NCBI GenBank assembly: GCA_012295275.1
Contig: CM022677.1
Span: forward strand, 15,096,335-15,157,969
Direction: 5' to 3'
Source: Chrysomallon squamiferum
Taxonomy: Eukaryota; Mollusca; Gastropoda; Neomphalida; Peltospiridae
Length of the DNA stretch: 61,635 nucleotides
Position 1 is the first letter of the stretch, and each line of letters opens with the position of its first letter. The notes under the pieces were generated by a model that saw only the letters and a list, made by a program, of their open reading frames with translations, was not told the DNA's origin and did not search any database. Made by a program: the position numbers and the translations under genes. Positions 21,416 through 35,700 of this stretch are shown here, one piece after another.

Positions 21416-24102
21416 TCTCCAAGAGACTGCATTGTCAATGTGATCAGAACATCCAGTGTACACATTGTACTTCATAGGCAGCTTGCACTTTTTTATCTTT
21501 GATGTGTGCTTAGTTATTCTAATGTTTCTCACTGGAAGAGTAATGGATATGCATCATTGCTATGGAATGCCATTTTTCTAGATAAGCTAAAAACCAATTT
21601 TTTCTTTATCTTATTTAAATCAGGGGAGTTTGCTGGGGGTAATGTAAATACAATTGAAGATTGTGTAGTTGGGGTAATTATAATTTAATTGTTTTTTTTT
21701 TTTTTTTATAATTCAGGAAACCTTTTTTTTTATATGTCTTTATATTATTTAAATCATGGGAAATTCAAGGGTTTATTGGAGGTAATGACTATTAATAAAA
21801 TTTCTATTAAATAAATTAAAATTTTATTTGCATTAACCATGACTTTGTTATTTTTCATTAGAAGAAACATTTCAAGTTGAAATTACTCAAAAACCTGTCT
21901 AGATAATAAAACTTAAATATTCAGTTATTTTTGTTTAGACATTTCTGGCAGTTTTTTTATAATTTAACTTTCCCACTTTAGAAAGAATAATTGAATTATG
22001 TCAATAAGGAATCTTTAAAAAATGGAAAATAATTTATAAATGATACAAAAAAAAAACAGAAAAAAAATGTACATAATTGGAATTTTTCCGAGTATTTTAT
22101 AATTTGCCTTTCACATTTTCATAAAATTCAAAAAATTATTTCAAAAATGTGCAGATGGAAATTAGTTGTTCTTAACTGTTTTAAATCCTGACATTTACAA
22201 AATCAAACCCATTGCATCTTATCTTAAAACAATAATCAAAATAGAAAATAATGTTAAGGTTCTTAACATTAAAAATGTTACTGCAATTCAAATTTTCAAA
22301 AAAAAATAAACAAATAAAGAATAGTCTTTGTGTGTTTTTATTTTTATTATGTATATATTGATAACATCTTCGGTATTTGTTGTCAACCAACAAAAGATAA
22401 TCTGATTTTTATATATACATGTTGTTCGATTTTATGAAAAAAAAATCAAAGCACTAGAATGAATTTATAATCTCTCTCTTTTTATATCTTAAAAACCGTT
22501 AAATATCAGTTTTTCCCTTAGATTTTAAAATGAAAAAAACAAAAAAACTATTCCAAAATTAAATTCAACATTTTCTAATCAACCAGTTTCCATTAATTTT
22601 TGGTTTATTTGATTTATTATTATTATTATAAACAATGAATTTTTATTTTAATTTAAGGGGCAAATCGTAAAAGAAATTTTTTTTAAGCGAAATAGGAATT
22701 TTATAATACTTAAGTAATATAAAAATTCTAAGCCTGTATCTAAACTCAAAAATGAAATACCCATGCCTCAGATAACACGAAAAATTTAATTTCCTTGGTC
22801 ACATACACTGCATTGTCTTTTATGTAGAATATATATATATATATACCCATTTTCTTTCCTAACAGCCAAATACATATATCTACATCTGTTCGTGTGTTTC
22901 TCTGTCAATCCATAAATTCTGCACAGTTGTAACATGTTTTCTGTCGTTGCCTGCTTCTCTCTATGAACAGTCCAAATTAGTTATTATTATTATTGTTCTA
23001 TCTATATATCTCCCTGATAGTTTATATACTTTAAGTGTATCTCCTATTAAACTTACTGTTTCAGTGTTGCCTGTTCATTTCAAAATTAATTGTTTTAATT
23101 TACTTTTGCGATGTTGATTGTAAAATTGTGTTTCAGTTTCTTTGTATGATATCTGCTTTGATTTTATATAATATCAACAAGTTGAATATTTCTTATTTAA
23201 AATTTCATTTATCATCAATAGTAAACATGGAGTAAAACGTAGCAGATGCAAAGTGTCACGCGAGGTCTCGATTACGTCATCAGTTTTACAGTCTTACAGT
23301 AAAACAAGTTTCTGAGGCGAAGACAATGCCTTTTTTGTCTTGTCTTTTTTAAATTAATAATACAGGAAAACCTGAGGATTTTGAAATCAATATAAAATTC
23401 TCACATTATTTTTTCTGATTCTACATTTTTCCGTATAAACTGCGGTCCATTATAAACTTAATGTTTATCTTTTTTTCTTTTTTATTATTGTTTATTTTTT
23501 ATGTAAATATATTTATTTATTTTATTTTATTATTATTTTTTGTTTCTTAATCCTGGCAAAGTATGTACGAATAAAAATGCGACTGATTAAAACTCAACGT
23601 GTTATTTTCTTTATTTTTAGGGCGTTATGCAATTTTAAGCAGTGAGATAGTGATATATATATATTTTATTAACTTTACTTCAGAATATATTAGTAAATAG
23701 AGGATTAATTATCAGTATAATAACATATTAATCTCTGAGTTTCCTGGAATATCACCATTTTTTAAAATGTAGAATATTACTCTCACAGCATCTCTGTGGT
23801 TCTAGCTATTTCGCGGGACTTGTAATTATCACAGTAATAAGTAACAGAAAACCACACTGATCATATCTTTTTCTGTCTCTCTAAATCACATTTTATTAAA
23901 GAAAACAAAAAAAATTCAGAACATATTCAGCAAAATTATTAAATTTTTTAAGCTTCATACGTCAGTTTATTTTATCACAATTTTACAAATTCACGCATAA
24001 CCAGGCTCCGATCTGTTATTTATTTATTTTTATTATTATTTGTTTATTTTATTATAATTATTATTATTATAATTATTTTTGTTTTTGATTTTTTAAATTT
24101 TC

Positions 24103-24150
<48 letters not shown>

Positions 24151-24261
24151 TAATACAGTGAGATCTCCTCCTACAAGATGTAAAGAGTAATTTCTCAGCT
24201 CAGTTTGCAAGAGATTAATAACAGATTTTTATTAGCGTAATTTTCATGAAGATAATTTGAG
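21416..24261. other. AT-rich non-coding stretch
   Basis: No exon is supported. It holds poly-T and poly-A tracts, an AT run (22828-22846), ATT arrays (24105-24150) and, at 23772-23864, a segment homologous to 59240-59325 (inverted) and 60655-60752 (direct). Confidence 0.5.
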
Positions 24262-25095
24262 ACTTCTCGACAGAATTTACATTTGTATTTACTACCAGCT
24301 GTGCCACTTACACGAATAAATTACGTTCACTCTTAGTAAATGTACCACTGTTTACATTGATATTTTATTAAGTTTATCTCTAACAAATATGTATATAATA
24401 GTCAGTATAATTTTGGATACAGCTAAAGGAATATTATCGGCTTTTCAAAAATAATCTCATCATTTTAATATAGTAAATGTCGTCAATCAATTTTAAATTA
24501 CATGTGAAAACTGCGCTCAGTTTTCAGCATCATGCAGAACTTTTTAGTGAAATCTGTTCTGTTGTTAATCACATTAATCATTATCTGAGCTTTTATTTAT
24601 AGTGGCATTTTACAGCGCTCGACTTGTAAATTCAGAAACAAATAACTGTTAACACTGAACACGTGAGACGTTACACTTTACTTGAATCACAAAATTTGAT
24701 TTTGCATAGCAAACGATATTAAAATTAAAATTCACAGGGATAAGCGGCGTTTTCTATTTGAATAAAAGGCAACGTAATTCACATTAATACATAAAACCAG
24801 CGCCATTTATTTTTTACCATAAACTGATACTGAGTGAAAATAACGTGATGTTTTATTATGTTTTCCTCTGTTTGCATCATACAAAATACTGATAATTTCA
24901 CGTACATTTTATTCTACTAGTAGAAATCTTATAGTTAATATTATAATTTTTAAGTTACATCATAGAAAACATGCCTGTCCTCCTGAACTAGTGTTTATGA
25001 GATATGAGGATATTTTTAGTTAGCTAGACGAAATTGTTTCATCTTGTTAAAATGTAACAATGATGTTATTACTATAAAGTAAATATTAATGTTTC
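23772..25095 (+). repeat. Inverted-repeat partner of 58115-59325 (left arm)
   Basis: Two parts match the right arm in reverse complement. The first is 23772-23864, with 59240-59325. The second is 24262-25095, with 58115-58981; shared words include TTACTTGAATCACAAAATTT, TTTTATTAAGTTTA and CCATAAACTGATACTGAGTG-like sequence. The arms are about 33 kb apart. The left arm ends about 90 bases before an Ig-domain exon relic. Confidence 0.85.
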
Positions 25096-25186
25096 TTCTG
25101 CAGTTAATAATATTAAACTGGCCCTTCTCATCTATATAATATGTCTAATATGATATGCATATCCAATATAAACTATATAAATTGTT

Positions 25187-25441
25187 GTGATACTACGCTG
25201 TACAGCTGACAGTAATCCAGACAGTGTTGTATTTGAATGGCGAACTGGTACAAAACACCTCACTGACGGTTCTCTGTTTCAAATCTCCTCATTTCAACAG
25301 TCAGACCAAGGAGAGTACACATGTTCAGCAACTTCTTTTAACTTAGACTTAAACTCGTTTGTAATTTACCCTTCCAATATGTCAAAACGAATAACACGAT
25401 ACCGGCAAATGCTGATGATAAAAAGAAACGGAAGACAATAA
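25187..25441 (+). pseudogene. Immunoglobulin-domain exon relic
   Basis: VILRCTADSNPDSVVFEWRT ... LFQISSFQQSDQGEYTCSAT has the Ig core: Cys of strand B, Trp of strand C and the D.G.Y.C motif of strand F. The frame is closed by TAA at 25178-25180 and no AG acceptor lies near the start. The 3' side runs to a stop without a clear donor. The exon therefore looks truncated at its 5' end (about 15 residues of strand A are missing). It may belong to the same Ig gene family as the exons at 35.9 and 40.7 kb. Confidence 0.7.
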
Positions 25442-28291
25442 CTTTAGAAACAAAATACATTATCTTAAATGAAACCAAACCCACAATGAGCGGCATATAA
25501 TTATTTCTTAATGTATTTGTATAAGTTGATTTGTAAATGATTTACTGTTTACTTAATATCTATTAAAATCTATTAAATAATTTATGTCTAAACTGCCGTT
25601 TTATTTGTCCTTATTTCACCTCTTTTTTTATGTCAGATCTCATCAGCGAGAAAGTAACCACTGCTTTTAACCTTAATTCTATGTAAATTAGTCTCCCGCT
25701 TAACGATACGTCACTTCACTATCGGAAATTTGGAACCAATTACATCTTTAATCTGAGGTATTATTGTAGTATGGATATCGCTTATCGCATAAAGTATGCA
25801 AATATGACAAATATCGAAATAATCTATGTATCGAATATAGTGGATGTAAATAATTAAAAAAGAAGGTATTATCTAAAAGTATTCCCAATGGTTTGGTCCT
25901 TCGTATGAACTTTTTCAGTCATAGCCAAAGTATTTGCAGGTCATAATATCTTTAGTGTACATACTATTAATATACTATGTCACATATATTGTATTATATG
26001 TGCACAATGTGAATATGTATGTTTGCATAACGTAAATATGATCAGTAACTAATATCTTGAACATGTTTAAGTTGAATATGGCTGAATTCGAACAGTTAAT
26101 GATAAATGTAACGTTCACATATTCTGTTTACTGAATATAAGTAAATTAATCGTAAAATGTGTTAGTCATTTATAATATTTTTGTCGTTTTCTTTTACAGA
26201 AGCAAGCCATAAGCATTAACAAAAAAACACATCTTTATGCTTTTTACTTTTCTTTTATTTATTTATTATTTGTTTTAATAGAAGATGAAATTGATGTAAA
26301 ATTGTTTATTATTGGTCGCTTGTTTTGTAATTGAAAGGAAATGTTTATGAATTAGAAATGACCAGTTTAAATAATAATAATAATAATAATAATAATCATA
26401 ATAATAATAATAATAGTAACAGTAACTGTAATTATAGTAATAAGAATAAGAATAAGAAGAATACGAATAATAACAATAATAATAATGATGTTCGTGATGA
26501 TGATTATGATCATGATAATGAGGAAGAGGAAGATGATGATGATAATAATGAAAAAGTAAGAAATCTACAACAAATGAGCAGTGAACGCTTATTCTGCTTT
26601 CGGTTGATGTTACATAATCGATTTAGGAACAATGCGCTCCGCCTCTGAATGTTAGAAAGAAACCAGATGTATGCACAGGCCAAGTTCATTATATACAGAG
26701 GTAATCAGGTATTGCGATAGACCAGCTTTTTCTACGAAATGGGAATTCAACCAAATGGGAAGACACCATAAAAATAAGTGAACTTTACAAGAGGGCACAT
26801 TCGGCACCGTTTCATTGGATCTCCATATCGAATCAGCACTGACTTCCTGAGATGGCAATAATAATACCAAGGAGCCCATAATCCATTTGCCATGTTTCCT
26901 CCTTTTGTGCAAATGTCGCAAAAGGTAGTTATAATTCTCAAAATGTTCGTTAAGTCAAAAACAAGATGTTCACTGATTTTTAGCCACGATTTGTTGTTAT
27001 CGTTGTGGTAGTGTGGGAGGGTGTTTTATTTAAAAAAAAAAAAAAAAACTAAAAAAAAAAATAAAAAATAAAAAAAAACAAAACAAAATAAATAAATAAA
27101 TAAATAAAAGAATGAAAGGAAAGGAAAAGAAAAATGTGTAGCACTTTTCACTTCCGTAACAAATATGAAATGTAGATCAGGTATTAATCTTTATTTATTT
27201 GAAATATCAATATCATGAAAATATGTATACCGCTAAATGTTTTCTAAAATCCGTTTTGTATCGTAAACAAACTATTATCGCTTTATTTTGGGAATGTGAT
27301 AAAAATACTGGTATTTGACTGAATGTTTATTGTTGTTCTACCTGAATAGATTAAATGTATATTATATTAATATATAATTAATTAGCTATTACATTAGCTA
27401 CTGTAGGATTGTAATCTCATGCAGTCAACATGACATCTTGAACATTTCATAAAAAATATCTTGCGTTTTAAAGAATATTTTAAAATTTAATGAACTTCGA
27501 TCACAGTATTTGTTTCAATAAAGCTTGAAACAATGAACTGAAATCAGAAGACTTTCTGGAACATAAAATTTCCATCATCCTCTTATTTTTTAGGTACAAG
27601 ATATCCTCAATCGTTAATATCGGTTGAAGAAACTTTCTCGTGCTGCGGTGGCGAAACTTGGAGAAACAGAAACGAGCCTTTAAGAGAATTGTTACTGCTA
27701 ACAAATTGCATCCATGTTCGCTACTTTAGCCGATATGTTTAAAATTCCTTCCAGACCTTGGTACCGTTCTTTATGACCGTGGCTTATCGCTTTGCTTTGA
27801 ACTAGTGTAACTCCTTTTTACCTAAAATCTTTATCATTACTTTTTTTCAAGGCAGTGTCACAGGATCCTATAACGATAGCAGTAACTGACCCTAAATTCA
27901 GATTTCCATGTAAACGAAATGGAAACCCATAACAGAATGGGTAAGCTACCCAAATTGGGTTTGCTCTATGAGTAATAACAGATAGGATTTTATATATTTA
28001 ACTGTTTTATTAGCACGTTTAAGTTTACTAGAAACAATACATACACTACATTTCTGAATCTATATTTGCGCTATCGCTGACAAATTACTACAGCAGTAAC
28101 AGTGAACAACAATATTTGTAGCATATCAGAACTACTAAACATATTTATTAGTTACAATTACTCTGAATACACACTCAAAAAAGCAGATAAACGAGATTAA
28201 TTTTTATGTTGCTTGCAATCTGACAACCATTTTCGAAGTGAACTTCACGCTGGCTAATGGGGAGTGATGCCAACCGACTAATATCATTAAT

Positions 28292-28326
<35 letters not shown>

Positions 28327-28380
28327 TTCCGACTCCGGTTGAATAGCTAAATTCATAACAATTTCAAGAGAGTTATCTCC

Positions 28381-28416
<36 letters not shown>

Positions 28417-28585
28417 CTACTTCAAATGCAGATTGTAGAGTTCAGAATATTTGGTGGTTTCTTAATAAGGATTCTATATTCTATTAACAAAATCAATTTA
28501 TATTAGATTTAGCTTACTGTGACGAAGCTTTCACCTTTCGTGCGATTAAGTACAAAGCCCGAGACTATAAAACTACATTGATTAA
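25442..28585. other. Non-coding, microsatellite-rich stretch
   Basis: It contains AAT/GAT-type low complexity (26370-26550), an A-rich stretch (27030-27110), an AT run (28294-28322) and poly-A (28384-28414). The open frame 26331-26648 is an Asn/Asp-rich product of the microsatellite. I see no gene. Confidence 0.5.
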
Positions 28586-28664
28586 ATGAGTGGCGGCATG
28601 TCGGATGTTGGGAAATTGTGTCTGTTTCTAACATTATTCTTCACCCAGTTCGAAATTATTTCAG
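28586..28664 (+). CDS. Signal-peptide exon of an Ig-superfamily gene
   Basis: MSGGMSDVGKLCLFLTLFF then TQFEIIS and the first base of a Gly codon. A hydrophobic core (LCLFLTLFF) follows a Lys, as in a secretory signal. The exon ends TTTCAG|GTATTG in phase 1 and its split Gly codon (G|GT) is completed by the Ig1 exon at 35886. This is the usual first exon of a secreted or membrane Ig protein. Promoter not identified. Confidence 0.7.
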
Positions 28665-29099
28665 GTATTGTTAAAAATAGGATATATATATATATATAAT
28701 TTACTTTACATTTTAACTTTACATATTAAATTTAAAACACATTATTAATGTATAATGCATATGTTTAGTAATTTGCAGGTTGTATGCTTTTCTTCAATGT
28801 TCTGACTTTTTGCATATACTCCATATTATTATTATTATTATTATTATTATTCTCGTGTTCTAACTGTTCATATCAGTACTGTAAAATGAAATTCATCTGA
28901 AGATGTCATTTTTAGACCCAGTAGTTTTCATTTTTTTTAAAAAGCATTTTTCTTTTTCGTGTTTTTTGTAAATTCGGTTTCATTTCCTTTTTGGGAATAA
29001 ATGATGTAATAAAACAAAATAAAATAGAAAATACACTATTTTCACTGGTCTTTATTCAAGATTCTTCTGGCCATGTAATTGTAACTAAATGAAGCAAAC

Positions 29100-29661
29100 T
29101 TCAATGTCTCCATTTACATGGCATGTTGCTTTGCTCTTTTCTTCTCTCATTAAGTGGATGTTTGTAGTTGAGAAAAACTTATTTCAACATCAACAGAAGT
29201 TACATGCATCCAAACAGCATCAGATGCTATGGCAGATAGCTTTAGGAGGCAACTCTGCATTGTGCATGCCTTGCCAAAACTCGGAAATGGACAAAATAGT
29301 GATAAGTACTTCATGATACCCCATATACATGAGCCATTCCTCGAGCAACTCAAGAAATGGATTCTGCAGAGCCTCGAGAGCAGTGAAGTCTTTGATATTG
29401 TGTGCGATTGCAGACAGCTGAGATGAATCAAAATTTCGTACTGTTTTGTAGTACGGATTTGCTGGATTCTTGTCCCATTAGTCTTCAAGTTCATTTAGGT
29501 AGAGAGGTGTTTTATGAAGTAGTTCTTTTTCTCAGATTTCTTATACAGTGAGTGAGTGACGATTTGATCATAGATATCAAATTAGACATGTGGGATAAAT
29601 CTCTGTTCTGGATTAGCTCAGAGGCCAGGTTGACAATATGAGCAAGACACAGTACATGCAC
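29100..29661 (-). pseudogene. hAT-family transposase relic
   Basis: On the minus strand, 29661 downward reads VHVLCLAHIVNLASELIQ then SHMSNLISMIKS, the CxAHxxNL motif and following helix of hAT transposases. Further down (29240-29150) SVDVEISFSQLQTST is the hAT C-terminal dimerisation motif (S.D.ER.FS.L), and NFDSSQLSAIAHNI lies between. Stops (near 29520) and frame changes break it. It lies in the first intron of the Ig gene. Confidence 0.75.
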
Positions 29662-29699
29662 AGTTCAGATAGACAACTGACAAATCATTCCTGTATGAC

Positions 29700-31828
29700 T
29701 TCTTACAGTATGCAAATTATATTATTAAAATCAATTTCTAAGCTAAACTATTACGCTTTTACAACACCGATCAAATATGTCTTCCCTTGAATGATCCCAG
29801 TAACATTCAAGATGTAGGTACCGGCATCCTAGCCGATATAATTGGTCAAAGCTGTTAAAAGATAATATTTTGTCCATTTTCCTCCACTCCCAAATCCCTT
29901 CTATAAACAAATACATGTAACTAAAGATCTTTATGTGCACTTTTAAATGGTGTTGTTGTTCTTGTTGTATGTTAAATCAGTTCTGTGTACGAGAGTGTTA
30001 AGCGCGTTGGGGGTAAACGCACTTCGGCACCCGTGGTCAGCAATCAGCGTGGAGTAAAAAGTCCTAAAATACAAACGCCTGGCTTGTTTTCGCCACAATG
30101 ACTTCAAGGAGGGTCAAAGTTCAATCTTTCTAGCAGTGTGCGTGTCGTCGCTGGCAATGGCTTATATCAATAGTTGTGTCCAAAATGTACTTTTTCATGC
30201 CTTCAAACCTATTTTTTTTTTTAAAAACTGGCTGAAAATAAATCCTATTTTCACGGGATCAAATGAAAGATCATTCAATTACCTTTCAACCAATGTGCGA
30301 CACTACGGTGTGTCTTCTTTGGCGAAAAGAAGCTCCGCGTTTGAAAGGGAAATCGCCATTACGTTACGTTTTTTACAGAAGGATATCGCCGTAGATTTCA
30401 TGTACAGCTAGAATGGTCTGGCGCAGTTTGAAATGATTATATTTATATGTTGTTTATATTTTTAATAACTTGTTGGCTGATTATTTTTCTTCAATGTTCC
30501 TACTTTTAGCGTATTATTATAGCACGTGCGTAGCGAAATCGCATTTTGAAATAAACGAATTAACATTGTTTTGACGATTACTATCTTCAGTTTAAAACCA
30601 TCGATTATTTTGCATTCAAAATTCTTGTGATAAACGTCGAATTAAGAATCGTAAGCATAACAAACTATACAACATAATAGAACAATGCATTCAGAGGTAT
30701 TGATGGAATGCTGAATAAAAATCTAATCACTTTTAAAAAAATATAAAATCATAAATTGATCAGTTTTAAAACATTATTTTTGCTTATTTGTAAGCTCTAT
30801 CAAAAAATTTCAACAATGGTCAGATGATAGGTAACTTTTGTTTGCTGTCAAATCACAGCAAGTACAAACCTAAGAAAATTATTTTATGTTTGGTTCAAAT
30901 GACAGACTTATAACACCTGTGTCTTTAATTGCCTCTAGTTTCACGATTACATACATTTTATTGTCCCTGATTAATACCTGCAACACCTTTCTAGAGTTGA
31001 CTCCAAGGATTAGCTGAGTATATGTATTGCAAAGGATTATGCTTAAACATCAAATGCTTGTAGACCTTTTCAGTAACATTTATATATATATATGATATAT
31101 ACACATCACAGTATCTTAACTTATTACTGCCAGTTATTTAATAGAGTGAAAATTGAAGCTGCTTATGTAAATAAAGTTTTTTTATTACAAATGTTAAATT
31201 CAAGTATGTCATTTGAAACATCTTGATAAATTCTTCACAACACAGGTTGAATTTGTCAAATAAGACAAAAACTGAAACAACAGTGTTGATTTTTAGTCAT
31301 TCTGCTGTGTGTCGTTTTGAAGATTTTGGCATGTTCAGCATGTTATTCTGACCACACATACAAACATACAGGTCTGAAAAAAATTGAGCTCATTTACCAA
31401 GTTAGTCCCATCACTCTTGTTGATTTTCAGTATTTTGTATTAATTACTTTTCAAACTACAGTTGGCCAAAGTAGCCTTTTCTGCTAATTAGCCAAAATAG
31501 GGCTAAAAAAGAACCAAATACCTGTCATACCAATTTGCATATATCTTCTTAACCGCTGGAGATAGAGTCATAATTTGTTGTGTGTTTTCATTATTTTTGC
31601 TTTTGCATATTATGTGAAATTAAAGTCAGAAAAAATTTGCCTGCCGGTACCTACATGATGCCAAGATCACGCACTTCAATAGTTTCATCAGCTGTAATAC
31701 TGACAAGACAATCACACAAAAGAGCCTTTATTGCAGAGAAATGTATGTCAGACAGTTTTGGGACATATGTGGTATAGAGTGTAGATCCTTGAGATATAGC
31801 TCTCCTGCCTACTTAAGATGGTTTTGGG
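29700..31828. other. Intronic sequence, no gene recognised
   Basis: The 30000-30130 part is locally GC-richer and may be the outer part of the hAT element, but I find no clear terminal repeat. The remainder is AT-rich with a short TA run (31081-31092). Open frames at 30136-30411 and 31580-31777 show no recognisable pattern. Confidence 0.4.
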
Positions 31829-31888
31829 TCATTCCATGTCAAATCACCCCACCTCCCGAAAAAAAAGATAGTGATTCCTAGCATCCAA

Positions 31889-32169
31889 AATTGATCATTC
31901 AGGTTTTAGTTAATCAGATGTTATTGGCTGAAAAGGTGTTATATTCATGTATGTGCATATTTCAAATCTATATTGCTAGACAAAAAATATTACACCCAGG
32001 AAACTTTTATATGTTTTAGTTAACATGTGGGAGATTAAATTTCAATAAAGGTCATCTCAATGTCACGTGATCCACACGGTCAATTTCATAGCAAAGGTAA
32101 AAAGGTCAGTTTACTCCAGTATTTTCCATTGATCATTCAGGTTTTAGTTAATCAGATGTTATTGGCTTT
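31889..32169 (+). repeat. Direct repeat within the intron
   Basis: TGATCATTCAGGTTTTAGTT followed by AATCAGATGTTATTGGCT occurs at 31891-31928 and again at 32131-32168, each followed by ATGTATGTGCAT. Another word, CTTTTATATGTTTTAGTTAAC with GGGAGATTAA, is at 32005-32040 and 38638-38673. These belong to the same repeat-rich intron. Confidence 0.8.
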
Positions 32170-32439
32170 TTTATGTATGTGCATTTTTTAAATATATAAA
32201 GGTTATAAATACTCCAATATGAACATCCAAACTGAACAAAAATGGCAGATTTCGAATCCTTGTCATATTGCCTTTTCAATAATTCCAATTTTATGACGAT
32301 TGGCCCAGTAGTTCCTGAGATGTGAGGGTTCTAAGGTTGGTGGTCACGCCCATTTTTGCCAAAAATCTCAGACTTCGGTGGGCCATATCTCCCATACCAC
32401 TGATCCGATTGGGCTAATAATTCAGTCAATAATTTGGTC

Positions 32440-32723
32440 AATCATCAAGTTACTTTCAGCAGCACAGAAAACTTTCTGACCATCATGTGCTCTGCTGGCT
32501 GTGTACGTCACACTCAATGTTGTCAGTCTGTCAGTAGTAGTGGGAGATCCAGTGATTCTGACAGGAAGCTTGTTACTGTCTACGTACCACAAGATCTGTG
32601 TCTCATTTGGTGCTGGTTTGGCTCCCCGTACAACACAGGTAAAAACAGCAGAGTCTCCCTCAGTGGTGCTAAGTGAGTTTGGTCTTGATCCAGAAATGTT
32701 CGTGTTCACAGAATTAACTGGAG
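32440..32723 (-). pseudogene. Ig-domain exon relic on the minus strand
   Basis: After acceptor TTTTCCAG (minus strand) the exon reads PVNSVNTNISGSRPNSL, TTEGDSAVFTCVVRGAKPAP, ILWYVDSNKLPVRITGS, RLTTLSVTYTASRAHDGQKV, FCAAESN. Cys (strand B), Trp (C) and Cys (F) are in place, and the phase-1 start matches the other Ig exons. The end of strand G and the donor are missing: the frame runs into the tail of the interspersed repeat and stops. It lies in the intron of an Ig gene on the opposite strand. Confidence 0.8.
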
Positions 32724-35700
32724 CTGGAAAAGGAAAATAAAGAAAATTTACTGTGCTATTCCTTATGATGTAATCAAACCATAAAATTCAGATAATGACA
32801 CCTAAATGGGATTTACAGCAATTTCTGCAGTGCATAGAGTACTTTGTAAAGATTGCCCTACTCCACGTTCATACATACATAAAATATACTCTGTTCCCAA
32901 TTTAAATAAATTACCTGTTGTGAGCCTTTATTCAGTATTATAATAAACTGCTTGTGCTAATCTAGAAAGGCCATACAGAGCTCCATAAACCCATGTAAAT
33001 TTGTCAGCCTTGTAATTTGACCAATTGCTCAACATGAATAGGGGTCATTCCATGTCAAATCACCCATGTCATATCACCCCGTAAGTACCTTTTCCTATGC
33101 ACAAACTAACTAAAACCAGTGAAAACCAGTATTGAGAGTATCTGTCACTAATCTTTTTTCTTTTTTTTGATATTATCAGCAATTTGCCAACCATAGTTAG
33201 GAAGAAATGAACCACATGCCCCAAAAGCTTTATTATTATTTTATGTATTTTTTTAAAATATTTAATTGTAGTTTTATTTATAACAATTTGTTTCAAACTG
33301 ATTTCATGGCAATGAAATATTTCTGAATTTACATATGGTAAAAGTCTGAACAGAGGAGAAAAATCATTCAGGCTGCAAGTTATTAAAAATAAAAACAACA
33401 TGCAAGAATGTTAGCAAGTTTATACATTAAGGTATTTTAATAATATAATCATTTTAAGCAGTGACAGTCCTTTCAAGTAGGAAATAGAATTTAAGGATAT
33501 TTTGCCTACATGGAGATCATCTTGGTAATATTTGTACTAATGTCTATCAAAACCTGACTTTCTATTTATTGGCTGATTTATTGTTTCATGTTAAATTAAC
33601 CTATGGGTCATTCTGTGTCAAATCACCCAATGGGTTAAACCTGACCATCTCAGATTTTTATGAAACTTGGTATACTTGTTGACTGGGATCCCACAGCAGC
33701 AAATCTGAAATTTTAGGCCAATCGAAACAGAATTTTGAGATAATCAGCCAAAATGACCACCAACCTTTGACACTCATATCTCAGAAACTACTGGGCCAAT
33801 CTTCAAAAAATTGGTATTGTTGAAAAGGCAATATGAAAAGGAAGCACTTGAGAAGCAGAAGCCAATCCCTTATCACTAGTCGCCAAAGTGACTTAGGAGA
33901 TAATACAACTAATTGAACTGATGGACTCAAATTAGTTCAGTTTCAAGTGTTCCTCTTCAGTTGGATTCTGATGCTTTCACTGCCCTGCCATCATTTAACA
34001 TTCTACCTGAAATTTCCATCACATGTAGTCAGAGGAAGATCTGTTTGCAACCATTCCATAGTCTGTTCCAGATGAAGATGCTGACCATATCACTGGAACT
34101 GAGACTCTGTACCTGGCCTGACAGTTAATAGTTGCCAGTGTTTCAAGGACAAGATGCTGTGCAGCTCTGGGTGTCATTCAACACAACATGTACAAATAAA
34201 CTCCTTCCTTCCTGTAAAGGAACACTAAGCAAAATATTAGACATAATTTGAACTACTCTTCTTTTTTTTCATTAGAATGATTTCAGGAAATATTTTTAGT
34301 ATATATTTAAAGTATGTGTGAAATGCTATAATTTAGTAATATTAACAGTTTATCAACAAATTAAATTAAGAGAGTGTGGAATAAAAAAGTTTCCAAAAAA
34401 AAAAAAAAAATATATATATATCAGAAACAAAGATGATTTAACTTAAAAGGTACAGTTTCATAGCTTTCAAACAACAATATAACAATATTATAATTTATCA
34501 AAATAGTCTAGAGGCATCTCTTTATATATATTTTATGTTAATGATATAGATATTTTAAATCAAACCTGTAATACATCATTTAGCTTTGTTCAGAGGATTA
34601 TTGAAAATAATGTGGGTTTTTACATTCGATAATTTTCTTCATCTTTTTTATTGTCATTTAGTTATCTCGAAATTCAAAAACAGCAGTGATGTGAATTTGA
34701 TAATCTATGTGTTCCACAAACCACTTAGTGATATGTAGTTATTCAGAGACACAAAGTCTGTATCAGTTAATGAATGGCACAAGAAGATTTGTGTTTATAG
34801 TCATTAAAAATATGTTATTTTTGTTTGTGATTTATTTATTCAGGTCTTTGTATTTATAAAACTATAGTTTCTCCCCATTAAATTTTTTATCAGTATAATT
34901 TGAAGGAAATAACAGCCAATTGCAAAATATGGTCATGTGATCATTGTGAAAAATACTTCCAACTTCCCAGCAATATATTTTTAAAAAATGAAGGTGATCA
35001 ATTGGTTCATCATGGATGAAATGGAAAAGAGGTTTTAAAGAAAATATCACTTGCAGGAAACTCTGTCATCACAAGGATTTTATTATTAAAATTGAGAAAA
35101 GGAGGAATGATTTTATTTTGACTATTTTTATTTATTTTTTTATAATGAAGTATCTCACAAACTGGTCACTCACCAAAATCCTTGATTCAAAACAAAAACA
35201 CTTTCTGGATTATCATTTTTTCTATTGTGTGGACACTTAAATAGTGTGTCACATATAGTCTTTCCTTTCAACCTGTCACATGATATCAAGCATATATAAA
35301 TGGACACAACTTAATTAATGTCTGTGCAAGGTATCTATTCAATGATAATTAAGCATAATCTGTTGATAGTATATAACCTTATCTCTAGATAAGCCTGACA
35401 TTGTTATGTAATGCTGGAATAAAGTAGGATCATTATGTCTTTTTTTTGTTTGTTGGTGTAAATAATCAGCATTTCTGAAATTCAAAGATGATTTATTCCA
35501 TAGCAGGACACTGATTTTAGATGTAATTCAATATTATTTTGGTTATTTAGACTTTTCAAAAATAATGTTGGTGGTGTATTTTCCATTAAACAAATAGTCA
35601 ATAATGTTTGCAGCTTAAAAATTATAAAATCAGGTTTTTCATAGATCTGAATAACATGAACAACAACAACAAAAAAGAAACAACAAACCAACAAAAAACC

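Noticed and set aside
26331-26648. Asn/Asp/Glu-rich open reading frame of 105 codons
   Set aside because: It is the translation of AAT and GAT microsatellites, with no homology pattern, splice sites or neighbouring exons.
29089-29426. Plus-strand frames over the hAT region
   Set aside because: The recognisable hAT motifs are on the minus strand; these are complementary shadows.
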